Shown: one piece after another, positions 1-8,638 of the stretch
Numbering within the stretch: position 1 is the first letter of the stretch
Layout: each line of letters starts with the position of its first letter
Assembly (NCBI GenBank): GCA_938008535.1
Contig: CALLKF010000214.1
Span: 1 to 54,661, forward strand
Direction: 5' to 3'
DNA: 54,661 nt
Source of the DNA: an uncultured Saprospirales bacterium
GTDB lineage: Bacteria; Bacteroidota; Bacteroidia; Chitinophagales; JADIYW01
Notes under the pieces: generated by a model
Told to the model about the DNA's origin: nothing
Databases searched by the model: none
The model's input: the letters and a program-made list of their open reading frames with translations, nothing else
Position numbers and translations under genes: made by a program

Positions 1-53
1 ACAAGTTTTATGAGTTTTTGTCCGTTGTATTTACCTTTTGGACTTTCAACCAT
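1..53 (-). CDS. 5' end of an unidentified gene leaving the window
   Basis: Reading the minus strand from an ATG at 53-51 gives an open frame to the window edge (MVESPKGKYNGQKLIKL). Only 17 residues are visible. The KGKYNGQKL stretch faintly recalls the start of DUF3820-type proteins (GKYKGxxL), but this is too short to assign. It is divergent from the sulfur operon and shares about 96 bases of upstream region with it. Confidence 0.45.
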   Translation of the reverse strand, partial: MVESPKGKYNGQKLIKL

Positions 54-57
54 AAAA

Positions 58-107
58 AAAGAACAATAACATTTTTTTTTGGTATGTAACAAATGTAACT
101 GTTCTTT
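58..107. promoter_or_regulatory. Imperfect inverted repeat upstream of the sulfur operon
   Basis: Arms AAAGAACAATAACATT (58-73) and AATGTAACTGTTCTTT (92-107) are complementary at 14 of 16 positions. They lie between two divergent starts and just upstream of the -7 element at 122-129. The placement fits an operator or an mRNA hairpin. No regulator gene is visible in the window. Confidence 0.45.
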
Positions 108-121
108 AAATTTCGCCGATA

Positions 122-129
122 TATCTTTA
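122..129 (+). promoter_or_regulatory. Putative -7 element of the sulfur operon
   Basis: TATCTTTA followed by C resembles the Bacteroidota -7 consensus TAnnTTTG. It sits 20 bases before the ATG at 150. A clear -33 TTG is not evident. Confidence 0.5.
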
Positions 130-149
130 CAGTATCAAAAAAAAATAAC

Positions 150-1574
150 ATGAAAGTAGAACAAATTTATACAGGATGTTTAGCACAAGGTGCCTATTAC
201 ATTGAAAGTAACGGCGAAGCTGCCATCATTGATCCATTGCGCGAAGTGCATGCATACATAGAGATGGCAGAAAAAAGAAATGCAAAAATAAAATACATTT
301 TTGAAACACATTTCCATGCTGATTTTGTTTCTGGTCACGTTGATTTAGCAAAAAAGTCAGGAGCAGAAATTGTGTTTGGTCCAACCAAAATGGATATTGG
401 TTATACTTGCACTGTTGGTAAAGATGGACAAGTATTTAAACTTGGAGACGCAAGTTTAACATTAATACATACACCAGGACACACTATGGAAAGCAGTTGT
501 TTTTTATTGAAAGATGAAACTGGAAAAGAAACAGCCATTTTTACTGGTGATACACTATTTATCGGCGATGTAGGCAGACCTGATTTAGCACAACATGTAA
601 TAGCTGATTTAACAGAAGAAAAATTAGCTGCACATTTATACGATTCGTTGCGAGAAAAAATAATGCCTTTGAATGATGACATCATCGTTTATCCAGCTCA
701 TGGTGCAGGCAGTGCATGTGGAAAAAATTTAAGCAAAGAAACTTCTGACACTTTAGGAAATCAGAAAAAAACAAATTATGCATTACAACCAAATTTAACC
801 AAAGAAGCTTTTATAAAAGAAGTATTATCTGGATTAATGCCACCACCAAACTATTTTCCTAAAAATGTTTTAATGAATATCAATGGATATGATTCAATTG
901 ATGAAGTTATAGATAGAGGAACTAAAGCATTATCTGTTGCAGCTTTTGAAGCTATTGCAGAACAAAAATCGGCATTGATTTTAGATACCAGAAATCCAGA
1001 AGAATTTGCAAAAGCATTTATTCCAAACTCCATAAACATTGGCATCAACGGAAGTTTTGCAGTTTGGGTTGGCACATTAATTCCTGATATTAAACAACAA
1101 ATATTATTAATAACAGATAATGGTTTAGAAGAAGAAGTAATAACTCGATTGGCACGTGTTGGCTACGATTTTGCCATCGGTTATTTAGATGGTGGAATAG
1201 AAGCTTGGATAAAAGCAGCAAAGGAAACAGAAAGCATTCCGACTGTTACCGTTGAAGAATTTGCAAACTTAGAAGTACAAAATCCAGACATTAATATTTT
1301 GGATGTTAGAAAAAATAGCGAATATTATTCAGAACATATCATAAATGCAATTAATGCACCATTGGATTATATAAATGATAGTATGGTACAAGTAGATAAA
1401 AACAAAACCTATTACGTTCATTGCGCTGGTGGTTATCGTTCTATGATTTTTGCTTCTATTTTAAAAGCACGTGGTTATGATAATTTGATAAATGTGAATG
1501 GTGGTTTTGCTGCAATTAAAGCATCTGAAAAATTTAAAATCACTGATTATATTTGTCCAACTACAATGTTATAA
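150..1574 (+). CDS. Persulfide-dioxygenase-like MBL protein with two rhodanese domains
   Basis: A 474-residue three-domain protein. The N-terminal metallo-beta-lactamase fold (about 1-240) has THFHADFVSGH with H54, H56 and D58, then H111 (HTPGH) and D134 (TGDTLF), the ligand pattern of ETHE1/CstB-type mononuclear-iron persulfide dioxygenases. The first rhodanese domain (about 255-355) reads LITDNG where the active Cys loop should be, so it is probably inactive as a sulfurtransferase. The second (about 365-465) keeps the loop CAGGYR with Cys425. By family knowledge it should oxidise a low-molecular-weight persulfide to sulfite, with the rhodanese handling sulfane sulfur. It is the first gene of an operon of sulfur-trafficking proteins. 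It has the CstB-like architecture, but no CstR-like regulator is seen. Confidence 0.85.
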   Translation: MKVEQIYTGCLAQGAYYIESNGEAAIIDPLREVHAYIEMAEKRNAKIKYIFETHFHADFVSGHVDLAKKSGAEIVFGPTKMDIGYTCTVGKDGQVFKLGDASLTLIHTPGHTMESSCFLLKDETGKETAIFTGDTLFIGDVGRPDLAQHVIADLTEEKLAAHLYDSLREKIMPLNDDIIVYPAHGAGSACGKNLSKETSDTLGNQKKTNYALQPNLTKEAFIKEVLSGLMPPPNYFPKNVLMNINGYDSIDEVIDRGTKALSVAAFEAIAEQKSALILDTRNPEEFAKAFIPNSINIGINGSFAVWVGTLIPDIKQQILLITDNGLEEEVITRLARVGYDFAIGYLDGGIEAWIKAAKETESIPTVTVEEFANLEVQNPDINILDVRKNSEYYSEHIINAINAPLDYINDSMVQVDKNKTYYVHCAGGYRSMIFASILKARGYDNLINVNGGFAAIKASEKFKITDYICPTTML

Positions 1575-1619
1575 ATAATAGCAACAACATATAATTCTAA
1601 ATTTTTAAAACAACAAAAA

Positions 1620-1877
1620 ATGAACAATAAAACAATTATTGACGTAAGAACGCATGCCGAATTTTTAGGTGGTCACGTCGCAAACAGCATCAATATTCCT
1701 TTGCAAGAAATTCAACAAAGATTAGATGAAATTAAAAAATTGCAACAACCAATTATTTTGTGTTGCGCTAGTGGAAACCGCAGCGGACAAGCAACTGCAT
1801 TTTTAAAAAGCATCTGCATCGACTGCGAAAATGGTGGAAGCTGGTTAGACGTAAACTATAATTATCAAACAATATAA
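1620..1877 (+). CDS. Single-domain rhodanese
   Basis: An 85-residue stand-alone rhodanese with IDVRTHAEFLGGH at the N-terminus and the active loop CCASGNRSG (catalytic Cys49 by alignment of the C-x4-R loop). It has no signal peptide, so it should be cytosolic. It lies 45 bases after the MBL-rhodanese gene and 10 bases before the next rhodanese. Its likely role is passing sulfane sulfur between thiol carriers during sulfide or thiosulfate metabolism. The substrate cannot be read from sequence. Confidence 0.85.
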   Translation: MNNKTIIDVRTHAEFLGGHVANSINIPLQEIQQRLDEIKKLQQPIILCCASGNRSGQATAFLKSICIDCENGGSWLDVNYNYQTI

Positions 1878-1887
1878 AACGAAAAAA

Positions 1888-2202
1888 ATGTTAGAAACAA
1901 TCAAAAACATGTTAGGTTTAGGACCAAAAGTAGATTACAAAGAATTATTAAAAAGTGGTGCACAAATTGTAGATGTGCGTACCAAAGCTGAATATCAACA
2001 AGGACACATAAAAGGTTCCATCAACATTCCATTGAATAATCTTTCCAATCATTATGCATCGCTAAAAAAAGACAAACCAGTAATTACTTGTTGTGCATCT
2101 GGTGTACGTAGTGCACAAGGAAAAAATATTTTGAAATCAAATGGTTTTACACAAGTCTACAATGGTGGTGGCTGGATGAGTTTGCAAGGTAAAATTAAAT
2201 AA
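1888..2202 (+). CDS. Single-domain rhodanese
   Basis: A 104-residue cytosolic rhodanese. A short N-terminal helix (MLETIKNMLGLGPKVDYKEL) precedes VDVRTKAEYQQGH and the active loop CCASGVRSA with Cys69. The 1620-1877 protein has a near-identical loop but lacks the N-terminal extension, so the pair is probably an old tandem duplication. It is co-transcribed with its neighbours by spacing. Confidence 0.85.
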   Translation: MLETIKNMLGLGPKVDYKELLKSGAQIVDVRTKAEYQQGHIKGSINIPLNNLSNHYASLKKDKPVITCCASGVRSAQGKNILKSNGFTQVYNGGGWMSLQGKIK

Positions 2203-2223
2203 AATAACAACTAAAAATAAATA

Positions 2224-2466
2224 ATGAAAAATAGAATTTTAACTGGTTGGAATTTCCAACGTGCATTTTATCTTTTAATGGGTTTGTTCGTAATAGTCAA
2301 TGCAATCATGACAAAACAATGGTTTGGTGCTATTTTTGGTGCATACTTTGCATCGATGGGTTTGTTTAGTTTTGGATGTGCTGCAGGTGCTTGTTACACG
2401 AGCAACAACACACAAACACCAACTACAAACGATATTCAAAATGTAGAATTTGAAGAAGTAAAATAA
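2224..2466 (+). CDS. Small two-helix membrane protein of the sulfur operon
   Basis: 80 residues with two predicted membrane segments (about 12-30 and 33-55), then a polar tail. The second helix ends in FGCAAGACY, so two cysteines lie at the membrane boundary. It resembles the small DUF2892/YgaP-type membrane segment found beside rhodaneses, but I cannot assign the family with certainty. Its place between rhodanese and thioredoxin genes suggests a membrane role in thiol or sulfur handling (inference). Confidence 0.6.
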   Translation: MKNRILTGWNFQRAFYLLMGLFVIVNAIMTKQWFGAIFGAYFASMGLFSFGCAAGACYTSNNTQTPTTNDIQNVEFEEVK

Positions 2467-2472
2467 ATTATT

Positions 2473-2769
2473 ATGCCAACATTTACAGAACATATTCAAT
2501 CTGACAAACCTGTATTAGTAGATTTCTTTGCAGAATGGTGCGGACCATGCAAAATGATGAAACCAATTTTAGAAGATCTTAAAAAAAAGGTTGGTGACGA
2601 TGCTACCATTCTAAAAATTGATATCGACAAAAATCCAAACATTGCCAGAAAGTACAATATACAAAGTGTACCAACTTTAATGATTTTTAAAAATGGAAAA
2701 ATACTTTGGAAACAAGCTGGTGTGGTAGCAGCACATCAACTCGAAAAAATAATAAACAGTAATAAATAA
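2473..2769 (+). CDS. Thioredoxin
   Basis: A 98-residue thioredoxin fold with the canonical WCGPC motif (Cys23, Cys26) and the cis-Pro loop VPTLMIFKNGK. It has no signal peptide and so is cytosolic. It starts 6 bases after the membrane-protein stop codon. In this operon it is the likely reductant for persulfide on the rhodaneses or the OsmC protein. A separate general thioredoxin is encoded at 26454-26774, which supports a specialised job here. Confidence 0.85.
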   Translation: MPTFTEHIQSDKPVLVDFFAEWCGPCKMMKPILEDLKKKVGDDATILKIDIDKNPNIARKYNIQSVPTLMIFKNGKILWKQAGVVAAHQLEKIINSNK

Positions 2770-2776
2770 TTATAAA

Positions 2777-3214
2777 ATGCAAAACGAACATTTTTACGAC
2801 GTAACCGTTGAATGGAAAAGCGATAGAAAAGGAACCTTAAGCTCTGAAGTTTTACCAGCAATAATTGAAGTAGCCACACCACCAGAATTTCCGAAAGGAA
2901 TGGAAGGAATTTGGTCGCCTGAACATTATTTTATAGCAGCTGTCAATAGCTGTTTAATGACTACTTTTTTATCAATTGCAGAAAATTCAAGATTGGAATT
3001 TGAAACCTTTTCATCAAAAGCAGTTGGAAAATTAGAAATTGTAGATGGAAAATATATGATAAGCGAAATAACATTATATCCAATTGTTACTATAAAAGAT
3101 GAAACTATGCAAGAAAAAGCAACACGTGTTTTAGTCAAATCTGAAGCGAATTGTTTAATTTCAAATTCAGTAAAATCTAAAATTATTTTTAATCCAGAAA
3201 TCAAAACTATATAA
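2777..3214 (+). CDS. OsmC/Ohr-family protein
   Basis: 145 residues with the OsmC-family layout. The two conserved redox cysteines are Cys59 (AVNSCLMTTFL) and Cys126 (EANCLISNS). Family members reduce organic hydroperoxides with a thiol reductant, and OsmC proteins also occur in sulfide-responsive operons. It lies 7 bases after the thioredoxin gene and its stop codon abuts the lipoprotein gene. A role in persulfide or peroxide protection is inferred. Confidence 0.8.
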   Translation: MQNEHFYDVTVEWKSDRKGTLSSEVLPAIIEVATPPEFPKGMEGIWSPEHYFIAAVNSCLMTTFLSIAENSRLEFETFSSKAVGKLEIVDGKYMISEITLYPIVTIKDETMQEKATRVLVKSEANCLISNSVKSKIIFNPEIKTI

Positions 3215-3216
3215 AA

Positions 3217-3933
3217 ATGAAGCAATTCACCACACTCCTTTTTACGGCAACTTTATTCTTTTTTACTTCTTGTTTAAATGGTAAAACCAATGGCGAAAAA
3301 ACAAATTTTTCTGCTACCGAATTTGCTGATAAAATTAAAGAAATACCGAATGCACTAATTATTGATGTTAGAACTCCAGATGAATATTCAAAAGGTCATT
3401 TAGTAAATGCACAAAACGTTGATTGGAACGGCAATGATTTTGATAATCAAATTTCGAAATTAGACAAAACACAACCTGTTTTTGTCTATTGTTTAAGTGG
3501 TGGTCGAAGCTCATCTGCAGCAAGCAAAATGCGCAGTGAAGGTTTTGAAAAAGTATATGAATTAGATGGTGGAATTATGAAATGGCGCGGTGCGAATTTA
3601 CCAGAAACAACTGAAACAACGAATGCAAAACCAACTGGAATGACGAAGCAACAATTTGATGCACTTTTAATTTCTGACAAATTAGTGCTGATTGATTTTT
3701 ATGCAGATTGGTGTGGTCCTTGCAAAAAGATGAAACCTTATTTAGAAGAAATTTCTAAAGAAATGAGTGATAAAGTAGTTGTTATTAGAATTAACGCAGA
3801 CGATAATCAAGCATTGTGCAAAGAATTAAAAATTGATGCATTACCTGTTTTACAAGTTTACAAGAACAAAACGATGACTTGGTCGAATGTTGGAATGATT
3901 GAAAAAGCTGATGTAGTTAAACAACTTAAGTAA
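3217..3933 (+). CDS. Rhodanese-thioredoxin fusion lipoprotein
   Basis: 238 residues. A signal peptide ends in the lipobox FTSC with Cys19 as the lipidated residue. It is followed by a rhodanese domain (about 35-130, active loop CLSGGRSSS, Cys92) and a thioredoxin domain (about 140-238, WCGPC, Cys166 and Cys169). Both active sites are intact, so one periplasmic, membrane-anchored chain can accept sulfane sulfur and reduce it. It is the last gene of the operon and ends 3 bases from the convergent MFS gene. The fusion is the extracytoplasmic counterpart of the separate rhodanese and thioredoxin genes upstream. Confidence 0.85.
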   Translation: MKQFTTLLFTATLFFFTSCLNGKTNGEKTNFSATEFADKIKEIPNALIIDVRTPDEYSKGHLVNAQNVDWNGNDFDNQISKLDKTQPVFVYCLSGGRSSSAASKMRSEGFEKVYELDGGIMKWRGANLPETTETTNAKPTGMTKQQFDALLISDKLVLIDFYADWCGPCKKMKPYLEEISKEMSDKVVVIRINADDNQALCKELKIDALPVLQVYKNKTMTWSNVGMIEKADVVKQLK

Positions 3934-3936
3934 GCA

Positions 3937-5181
3937 TTATTTGTTGCTTACAATTTTTACTTTTGATGCAATATACAAAGCCAATATACCTGTTGCGATA
4001 GAAATATAACCAACATAATTAAAATGAATTACCGTTCCATCTGGAGCTTGATGAACAACGAGTCCACAAATTATAGCAGCTACACCAGTTCCTAATTCTA
4101 AAAATGCAGAACGCATGCTCATGAAACCACCACGTTTTTCTGGTGTGGTAGCTGCACTCATGATTGTATATGCAGGAATAATTCTGCCAGCTGCAGATAT
4201 AAAAAACACAATACAAACAGCAAAAGCTACATAAATGTTGGTGTGCTTAATATTCGTACTCAACCAAATTGGAACGAACGACAATAACAACAAAACTACA
4301 AAGGATGGAAAGTTACCTTTACGATCACAAATTTTTCCAATAATTGGTGATGCAATAACAGTGGCAATTCCACCAACGATATACATTAATGATTTTAAGT
4401 TTTTATCAAAACCAACATTGTTTTCAAAATACGGAACAATAAACGTAATAACTACTTGATGACCAAAAACCAATAAAAAAGCTAACAACAATGCTTTAAA
4501 TTGATTTCCATCTTGTAAAACTTCTTTTGCATAATTAAATTGAATTTTCTTATTTACAACATTTTTTAAATGCATGTTTACTGGTGGAATCCAAAATATC
4601 AATGCAAATATGGTTAAAATAGAAATGATTCCTAAAATTTTAAAAGGCATAAAAATATCATAAATATTTGCTACCGTTAAACCAAACGGAATACCAGTAA
4701 TAGCAGCAAGTGCAAATGATAAAGACATGATACTAATGGCAGTCGCTCTTCTTTCATATGGAATTACATCACTAATAATTGCAGTAGAAACACCACCAAT
4801 TATGCCACCAAAAATTCCTGTAATTCCACGATACAACATAAAAAAATAAAAATTCTTGCCAAAACCACACAACATCGTTCCTACTGTAAAACCAATAAAC
4901 GTAAATATCAATAATTTTTTACGATCGAATTTGTCCATAATACCTGCGGAAAAAATACCAGATAAAAATGCAGCTAAAGAATAAGCAGAAACTAATAAAG
5001 TAGATTTAAACGGCGTTACTTGAAAAGTATGCATTACTTCTTTAATTAATGGCATCAACAACATAGAATCTAAAGATGCCAAATAACCAACAAATGCTAA
5101 TAAAAAAACTAAAAGGAACTCATTGCTTCTACCATGTGGAAGTTCATTTTTTTCTAAAACAATTGTATCTATATTATCCAT
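3937..5181 (-). CDS. MFS transporter
   Basis: A 414-residue major facilitator with about 12 hydrophobic segments. The motif-A-like loop GIMDKFDRKKLL lies between helices 2 and 3, and a second such loop, GKICDRKGNF, opens the C-terminal half. The start LDSMLLMPLIKEV resembles multidrug or sugar-efflux-type MFS proteins. It lies 43 bases downstream of galK on the same strand, so it is probably co-transcribed and may move a sugar, but the substrate is not readable from sequence. Confidence 0.8.
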   Translation of the reverse strand: MDNIDTIVLEKNELPHGRSNEFLLVFLLAFVGYLASLDSMLLMPLIKEVMHTFQVTPFKSTLLVSAYSLAAFLSGIFSAGIMDKFDRKKLLIFTFIGFTVGTMLCGFGKNFYFFMLYRGITGIFGGIIGGVSTAIISDVIPYERRATAISIMSLSFALAAITGIPFGLTVANIYDIFMPFKILGIISILTIFALIFWIPPVNMHLKNVVNKKIQFNYAKEVLQDGNQFKALLLAFLLVFGHQVVITFIVPYFENNVGFDKNLKSLMYIVGGIATVIASPIIGKICDRKGNFPSFVVLLLLSFVPIWLSTNIKHTNIYVAFAVCIVFFISAAGRIIPAYTIMSAATTPEKRGGFMSMRSAFLELGTGVAAIICGLVVHQAPDGTVIHFNYVGYISIATGILALYIASKVKIVSNK

Positions 5182-5224
5182 TAATTAATTATTGAGTTTT
5201 TGAATTGTACCATTATACAATTCT

Positions 5225-6382
5225 TTAATTATCCAATTTCCTCACACCATCTACTAAATCACAAACATAAAAATCTGCTTTTAGCATAGTTTTCTGTTCA
5301 TATTTTTGCGCAACATACAAAATAAATCTATCTACTTTTTCTTTTTTTACTAAAGCAATGCAACAACCACCAAAACCAGCACCAGTCATGCGCGCACCAA
5401 CACAACCATCAAAATGTGTGCTATAATGTACTATTACATTTAACTCTTCGCACGATACTTCATAATCGGTTGACAATGAAATATGTGATTCAACTAACAA
5501 TGCACCAAATGCTTCGATTTGTCCGGCATTTAAAGCTTTAACTGCATTTAAAACTCTTTTATTTTCTAAAATAGCATGTTTAGCACGTTGATATAAAATA
5601 TCATCTTCAATATATGCTAGAGAAATTTCATGAACATGGCATAAATCTTCAGCAATATCAAACTTTCTGAGTATGTCAAAAGCAGCATCACATTCATTTC
5701 TTCGTTCATTATATTTTGATTCAGCTAACGCACGCGCTTTGTTTGAATTAATAATAACGAGTTGGAATTCTTTAAAATCAGCTACCACATATTCATTTTC
5801 TAAAGTAGCACAATTCAATAAAATTGCTTGATTTTGTTTTCCGTTAGAAACAGCAAATTGATCCATGATACCACAATTCACACCAATATATTGTCGCTCT
5901 GCACGTTGCGCATCCAACGCTAATTGTGTTCTGTTTTTAGTGTAAAATTTTTCATTAAAAATAAAGCAAATCAAACATTCCAATGCTGCCGAAGACGACA
6001 AACCTGCACCAAGCGGCAAATCACTAGCTAGTAAAATATTAGCACCAATTAATTGTACACCATTATCTCTCAATACTTGCAACGATGCTTTGATATAATC
6101 AGACCAATGTTTTTTTTCATTATGATGAAAGACAAAATCATCGCTCACACAAAAAAACACTTCTTCGTTAAAATCATTTGAATAAATACGAATGATATTC
6201 GTTTCTGTTTTAGAAACTATTGCAGTAATACCTAATGAAATAGCAGCTGGCAACACAAAACCACCATTGTAATCAATATGTTCGCCAATTAAATTTACGC
6301 GTCCTGGACAAAAATACGTTTCCACATCCAACGCACCATATCGATGTATAAATTCTTCTTTTAATGTTTGCGCATTGAGCAT
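5225..6382 (-). CDS. galK: Galactokinase
   Basis: 385 residues, the usual length. The galactokinase signature is at 25-41 (CPGRVNLIGEHIDYNGG), the GHMP-kinase ATP loop at 121-133 (DLPLGAGLSSSAA), and the C-terminal GHMP motif reads MTGAGFGGCCIAL. It phosphorylates alpha-D-galactose with ATP, the first step of the Leloir pathway. No galT or galE lies nearby, and the only apparent partner is the downstream MFS gene. Confidence 0.92.
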   Translation of the reverse strand: MLNAQTLKEEFIHRYGALDVETYFCPGRVNLIGEHIDYNGGFVLPAAISLGITAIVSKTETNIIRIYSNDFNEEVFFCVSDDFVFHHNEKKHWSDYIKASLQVLRDNGVQLIGANILLASDLPLGAGLSSSAALECLICFIFNEKFYTKNRTQLALDAQRAERQYIGVNCGIMDQFAVSNGKQNQAILLNCATLENEYVVADFKEFQLVIINSNKARALAESKYNERRNECDAAFDILRKFDIAEDLCHVHEISLAYIEDDILYQRAKHAILENKRVLNAVKALNAGQIEAFGALLVESHISLSTDYEVSCEELNVIVHYSTHFDGCVGARMTGAGFGGCCIALVKKEKVDRFILYVAQKYEQKTMLKADFYVCDLVDGVRKLDN

Positions 6383-6521
6383 GTAGAGATTCTTAAAAAG
6401 CAGTTTGAGTTTTCAAAAATAAGAAAAAACAGTTGAGTAAAAGAAAGTTCCATTTAAAACGTTAAAATTTAATTATTTAACACTAGCTAAAAATAATTAA
6501 ACATTTCATAGTCAAGTGATT

Positions 6522-6551
6522 TTGCAACGTTGAGTGTATTTTGTACCTTTG
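6522..6551 (+). promoter_or_regulatory. yidC promoter
   Basis: TTG at 6522-6524, a 19-base spacer, then TACCTTTG at 6544-6551. This matches the Bacteroidota TTG / TAnnTTTG consensus. It lies 18 bases before the yidC ATG. Confidence 0.8.
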
Positions 6552-6569
6552 GCACTCAATTAAAAAAAA

Positions 6570-8474
6570 ATGGGATTTGATAAAAATACAGTAATTGGAA
6601 TTGCATTAATCATGTTGATATTTTTCGGTTTTGAAATTTACAACGTTAAACAGCAAGCTGAATATGAAAAAACGCATCCAAAATCAAAAACAGATGCTTC
6701 TAAATATCCAACTGGTGATTCAGCAACTTCAACTAAAGCATCCAATTTAGTTGATTCTTTAGTTGGAAAAAAGACGGATGCTAGTGAGTTCTTAAAAAAT
6801 GTAACTGATTCAACACAAGCTCAAAACTTAGGTAGTTTTGCTGCGTTTGCACAAGCTAACGAACAATTAACTATTATTGAAAATGAAGATTGTATTTATA
6901 CATTTTCCAACAAAGGTGGTGTTATTAAAAAAGTAGTTTTAAAAGATTACAAAACATCAACCAAAAAACCATTGATTTTATTTGAAGATCATGGAACTGA
7001 TTTCAACTTTTCATTTTTGGCAAATACTAGTAAAACTATCATTGAAACAGAAAAATTATTTTTTGCATCAACTGCGACTTCACATAAAATCTCTGGCGAC
7101 CAAAAATTAGATATAGTTTATAAAATTGATTTAGGAAACGGAAAATCTTACGAACATAAATACACTTTAAACGGAAAAGGTTATGCTGCTGATTTTGTTA
7201 TCAACGCAATTAATTTTGCTGATGTAATTCCAGCAAACAATCCAATTACATTAAATTGGACACAAAATATTCCTGCAAAAGAAGGTGGTATAGATGATGA
7301 ACGCTACAATGCAACATTGCATTACATGAATGCAGAAAAAGAAGATGATGATTTATCAAGAGACAAAGAAAAAACGTTGGAATCACCTTTACAATGGGTT
7401 TCATATAAACAAAAATTCTTCAACACATCATTAATTGCATCCAAAGAATTATTCAATAAAAACGCTAAAATAGTAGTTAAGACACCATTAAACAGTACAG
7501 ATACCGTAAAAACTTTTAGTTCACAACTGCAAATTCCATTTAATAATTCAAATGCATTTAGTTTTCCAATGCGTTTATACATGGGTCCGAATAAATTTAA
7601 CGAATTGAAAAAAATGGATGTGAGTTTAGATAATATTGTTCCATTAGGTTGGAGTATTTTATCTTTAATCAACAAGTTTTTCATTTTACCAATATTTCAT
7701 TTATTAGAAAAAATTACTCTAAATTATGGAATTATCATTTTGATATTAGCTATCATCATAAAATTAGTTACGTTTCCATTTACATTTAAATCATCAATGT
7801 CAATGGCAAAGATGAAAGTGCTAAAACCAGAAATTGACGAATTGAAAAAGAAGTTTCCAGACCAAGCACAATTTGGACAAGAACAAATGAAATTATTTTC
7901 ACAATCTGGCGTGAGTCCATTTGGTGGTTGCTTACCAATGTTGCTTCAAATGCCAATATTAATAGCCATGTATCGATTGTTTCCAGCATCGATAGAATTA
8001 AGGCAACAACCATTTTTATGGGCAACCGATTTATCTAGTTATGATGCAATTGTAACTTGGAAAACAGCGATTCCATTAATAGGAAACCACATAAGTTTAT
8101 TTACGATTTTAATGGCTCTTTCATCCATATTAGTAACTAAATTAACACAACAACAACAACCAGCATCAGTTGGTGGTGGTGGAACTGCTGATATGATGGC
8201 ACAACAAATGAAAATCATGCAATATGTGATGCCAATTATGTTGTTGTTTATGTTTAACAAACAGCCAGCTGCTTTGAGTTATTACTATTTCTTGTTCAAT
8301 ATTTTAACCTTAGCTCAAAACTGGATTATTCAAAAATTCTTTGTAGATGAAGATAAAATTCATTTAGAAATTCAAGCAAATAAAAAGAAACCAGTGAAGC
8401 AAAATGCATTTCAAACTAAGATGCAAGAAATGTTGAAACAACAAGAAGAAATGAAGAAAAAGCAAGGAAAGTAA
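6570..8474 (+). CDS. yidC: Membrane protein insertase YidC
   Basis: 634 residues. The order is an N-terminal membrane helix (about 7-24), a large beta-rich periplasmic domain (about 90-350), then the conserved Oxa1/YidC core with five helices (about 370-600). The core contains FKSSMSMAKMKVLKPEIDELKKKF and the loop GVSPFGGCLPMLLQMPILIAMYRLF. A lysine-rich tail faces the cytoplasm, as expected for ribosome contact. It inserts inner-membrane proteins alone or with Sec. A strong promoter precedes it and an intrinsic terminator follows. Confidence 0.95.
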   Translation: MGFDKNTVIGIALIMLIFFGFEIYNVKQQAEYEKTHPKSKTDASKYPTGDSATSTKASNLVDSLVGKKTDASEFLKNVTDSTQAQNLGSFAAFAQANEQLTIIENEDCIYTFSNKGGVIKKVVLKDYKTSTKKPLILFEDHGTDFNFSFLANTSKTIIETEKLFFASTATSHKISGDQKLDIVYKIDLGNGKSYEHKYTLNGKGYAADFVINAINFADVIPANNPITLNWTQNIPAKEGGIDDERYNATLHYMNAEKEDDDLSRDKEKTLESPLQWVSYKQKFFNTSLIASKELFNKNAKIVVKTPLNSTDTVKTFSSQLQIPFNNSNAFSFPMRLYMGPNKFNELKKMDVSLDNIVPLGWSILSLINKFFILPIFHLLEKITLNYGIIILILAIIIKLVTFPFTFKSSMSMAKMKVLKPEIDELKKKFPDQAQFGQEQMKLFSQSGVSPFGGCLPMLLQMPILIAMYRLFPASIELRQQPFLWATDLSSYDAIVTWKTAIPLIGNHISLFTILMALSSILVTKLTQQQQPASVGGGGTADMMAQQMKIMQYVMPIMLLFMFNKQPAALSYYYFLFNILTLAQNWIIQKFFVDEDKIHLEIQANKKKPVKQNAFQTKMQEMLKQQEEMKKKQGK

Positions 8475-8543
8475 TTTTAGAAAGTGAAAGTGATGGTGAT
8501 AGCATAGAGACGCATAGAATGTGTCTTGAAAAATGAAAGTTAT

Positions 8544-8584
8544 AAAAGTTCGGAACTCTTAAAGAATTCCGAACTTTTTTATTT
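8544..8584 (+). terminator. Intrinsic terminator after yidC
   Basis: The arms AAAAGTTCGGAA (8544-8555) and TTCCGAACTTTT (8567-8578) are perfectly complementary over 12 bases, have an 11-base loop and run into a T-tract. Confidence 0.85.
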
Positions 8585-8617
8585 TTCAGTCAATATAGAA
8601 TTTATACAACAAAAATG

Positions 8618-8625
8618 TATCTTTG
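8618..8625 (+). promoter_or_regulatory. -7 element just upstream of comEC
   Basis: TATCTTTG matches the TAnnTTTG consensus exactly. It ends 13 bases before the TTG start of comEC, leaving only a very short leader. Confidence 0.65.
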
Positions 8626-8638
8626 AAAAAACAACTCG

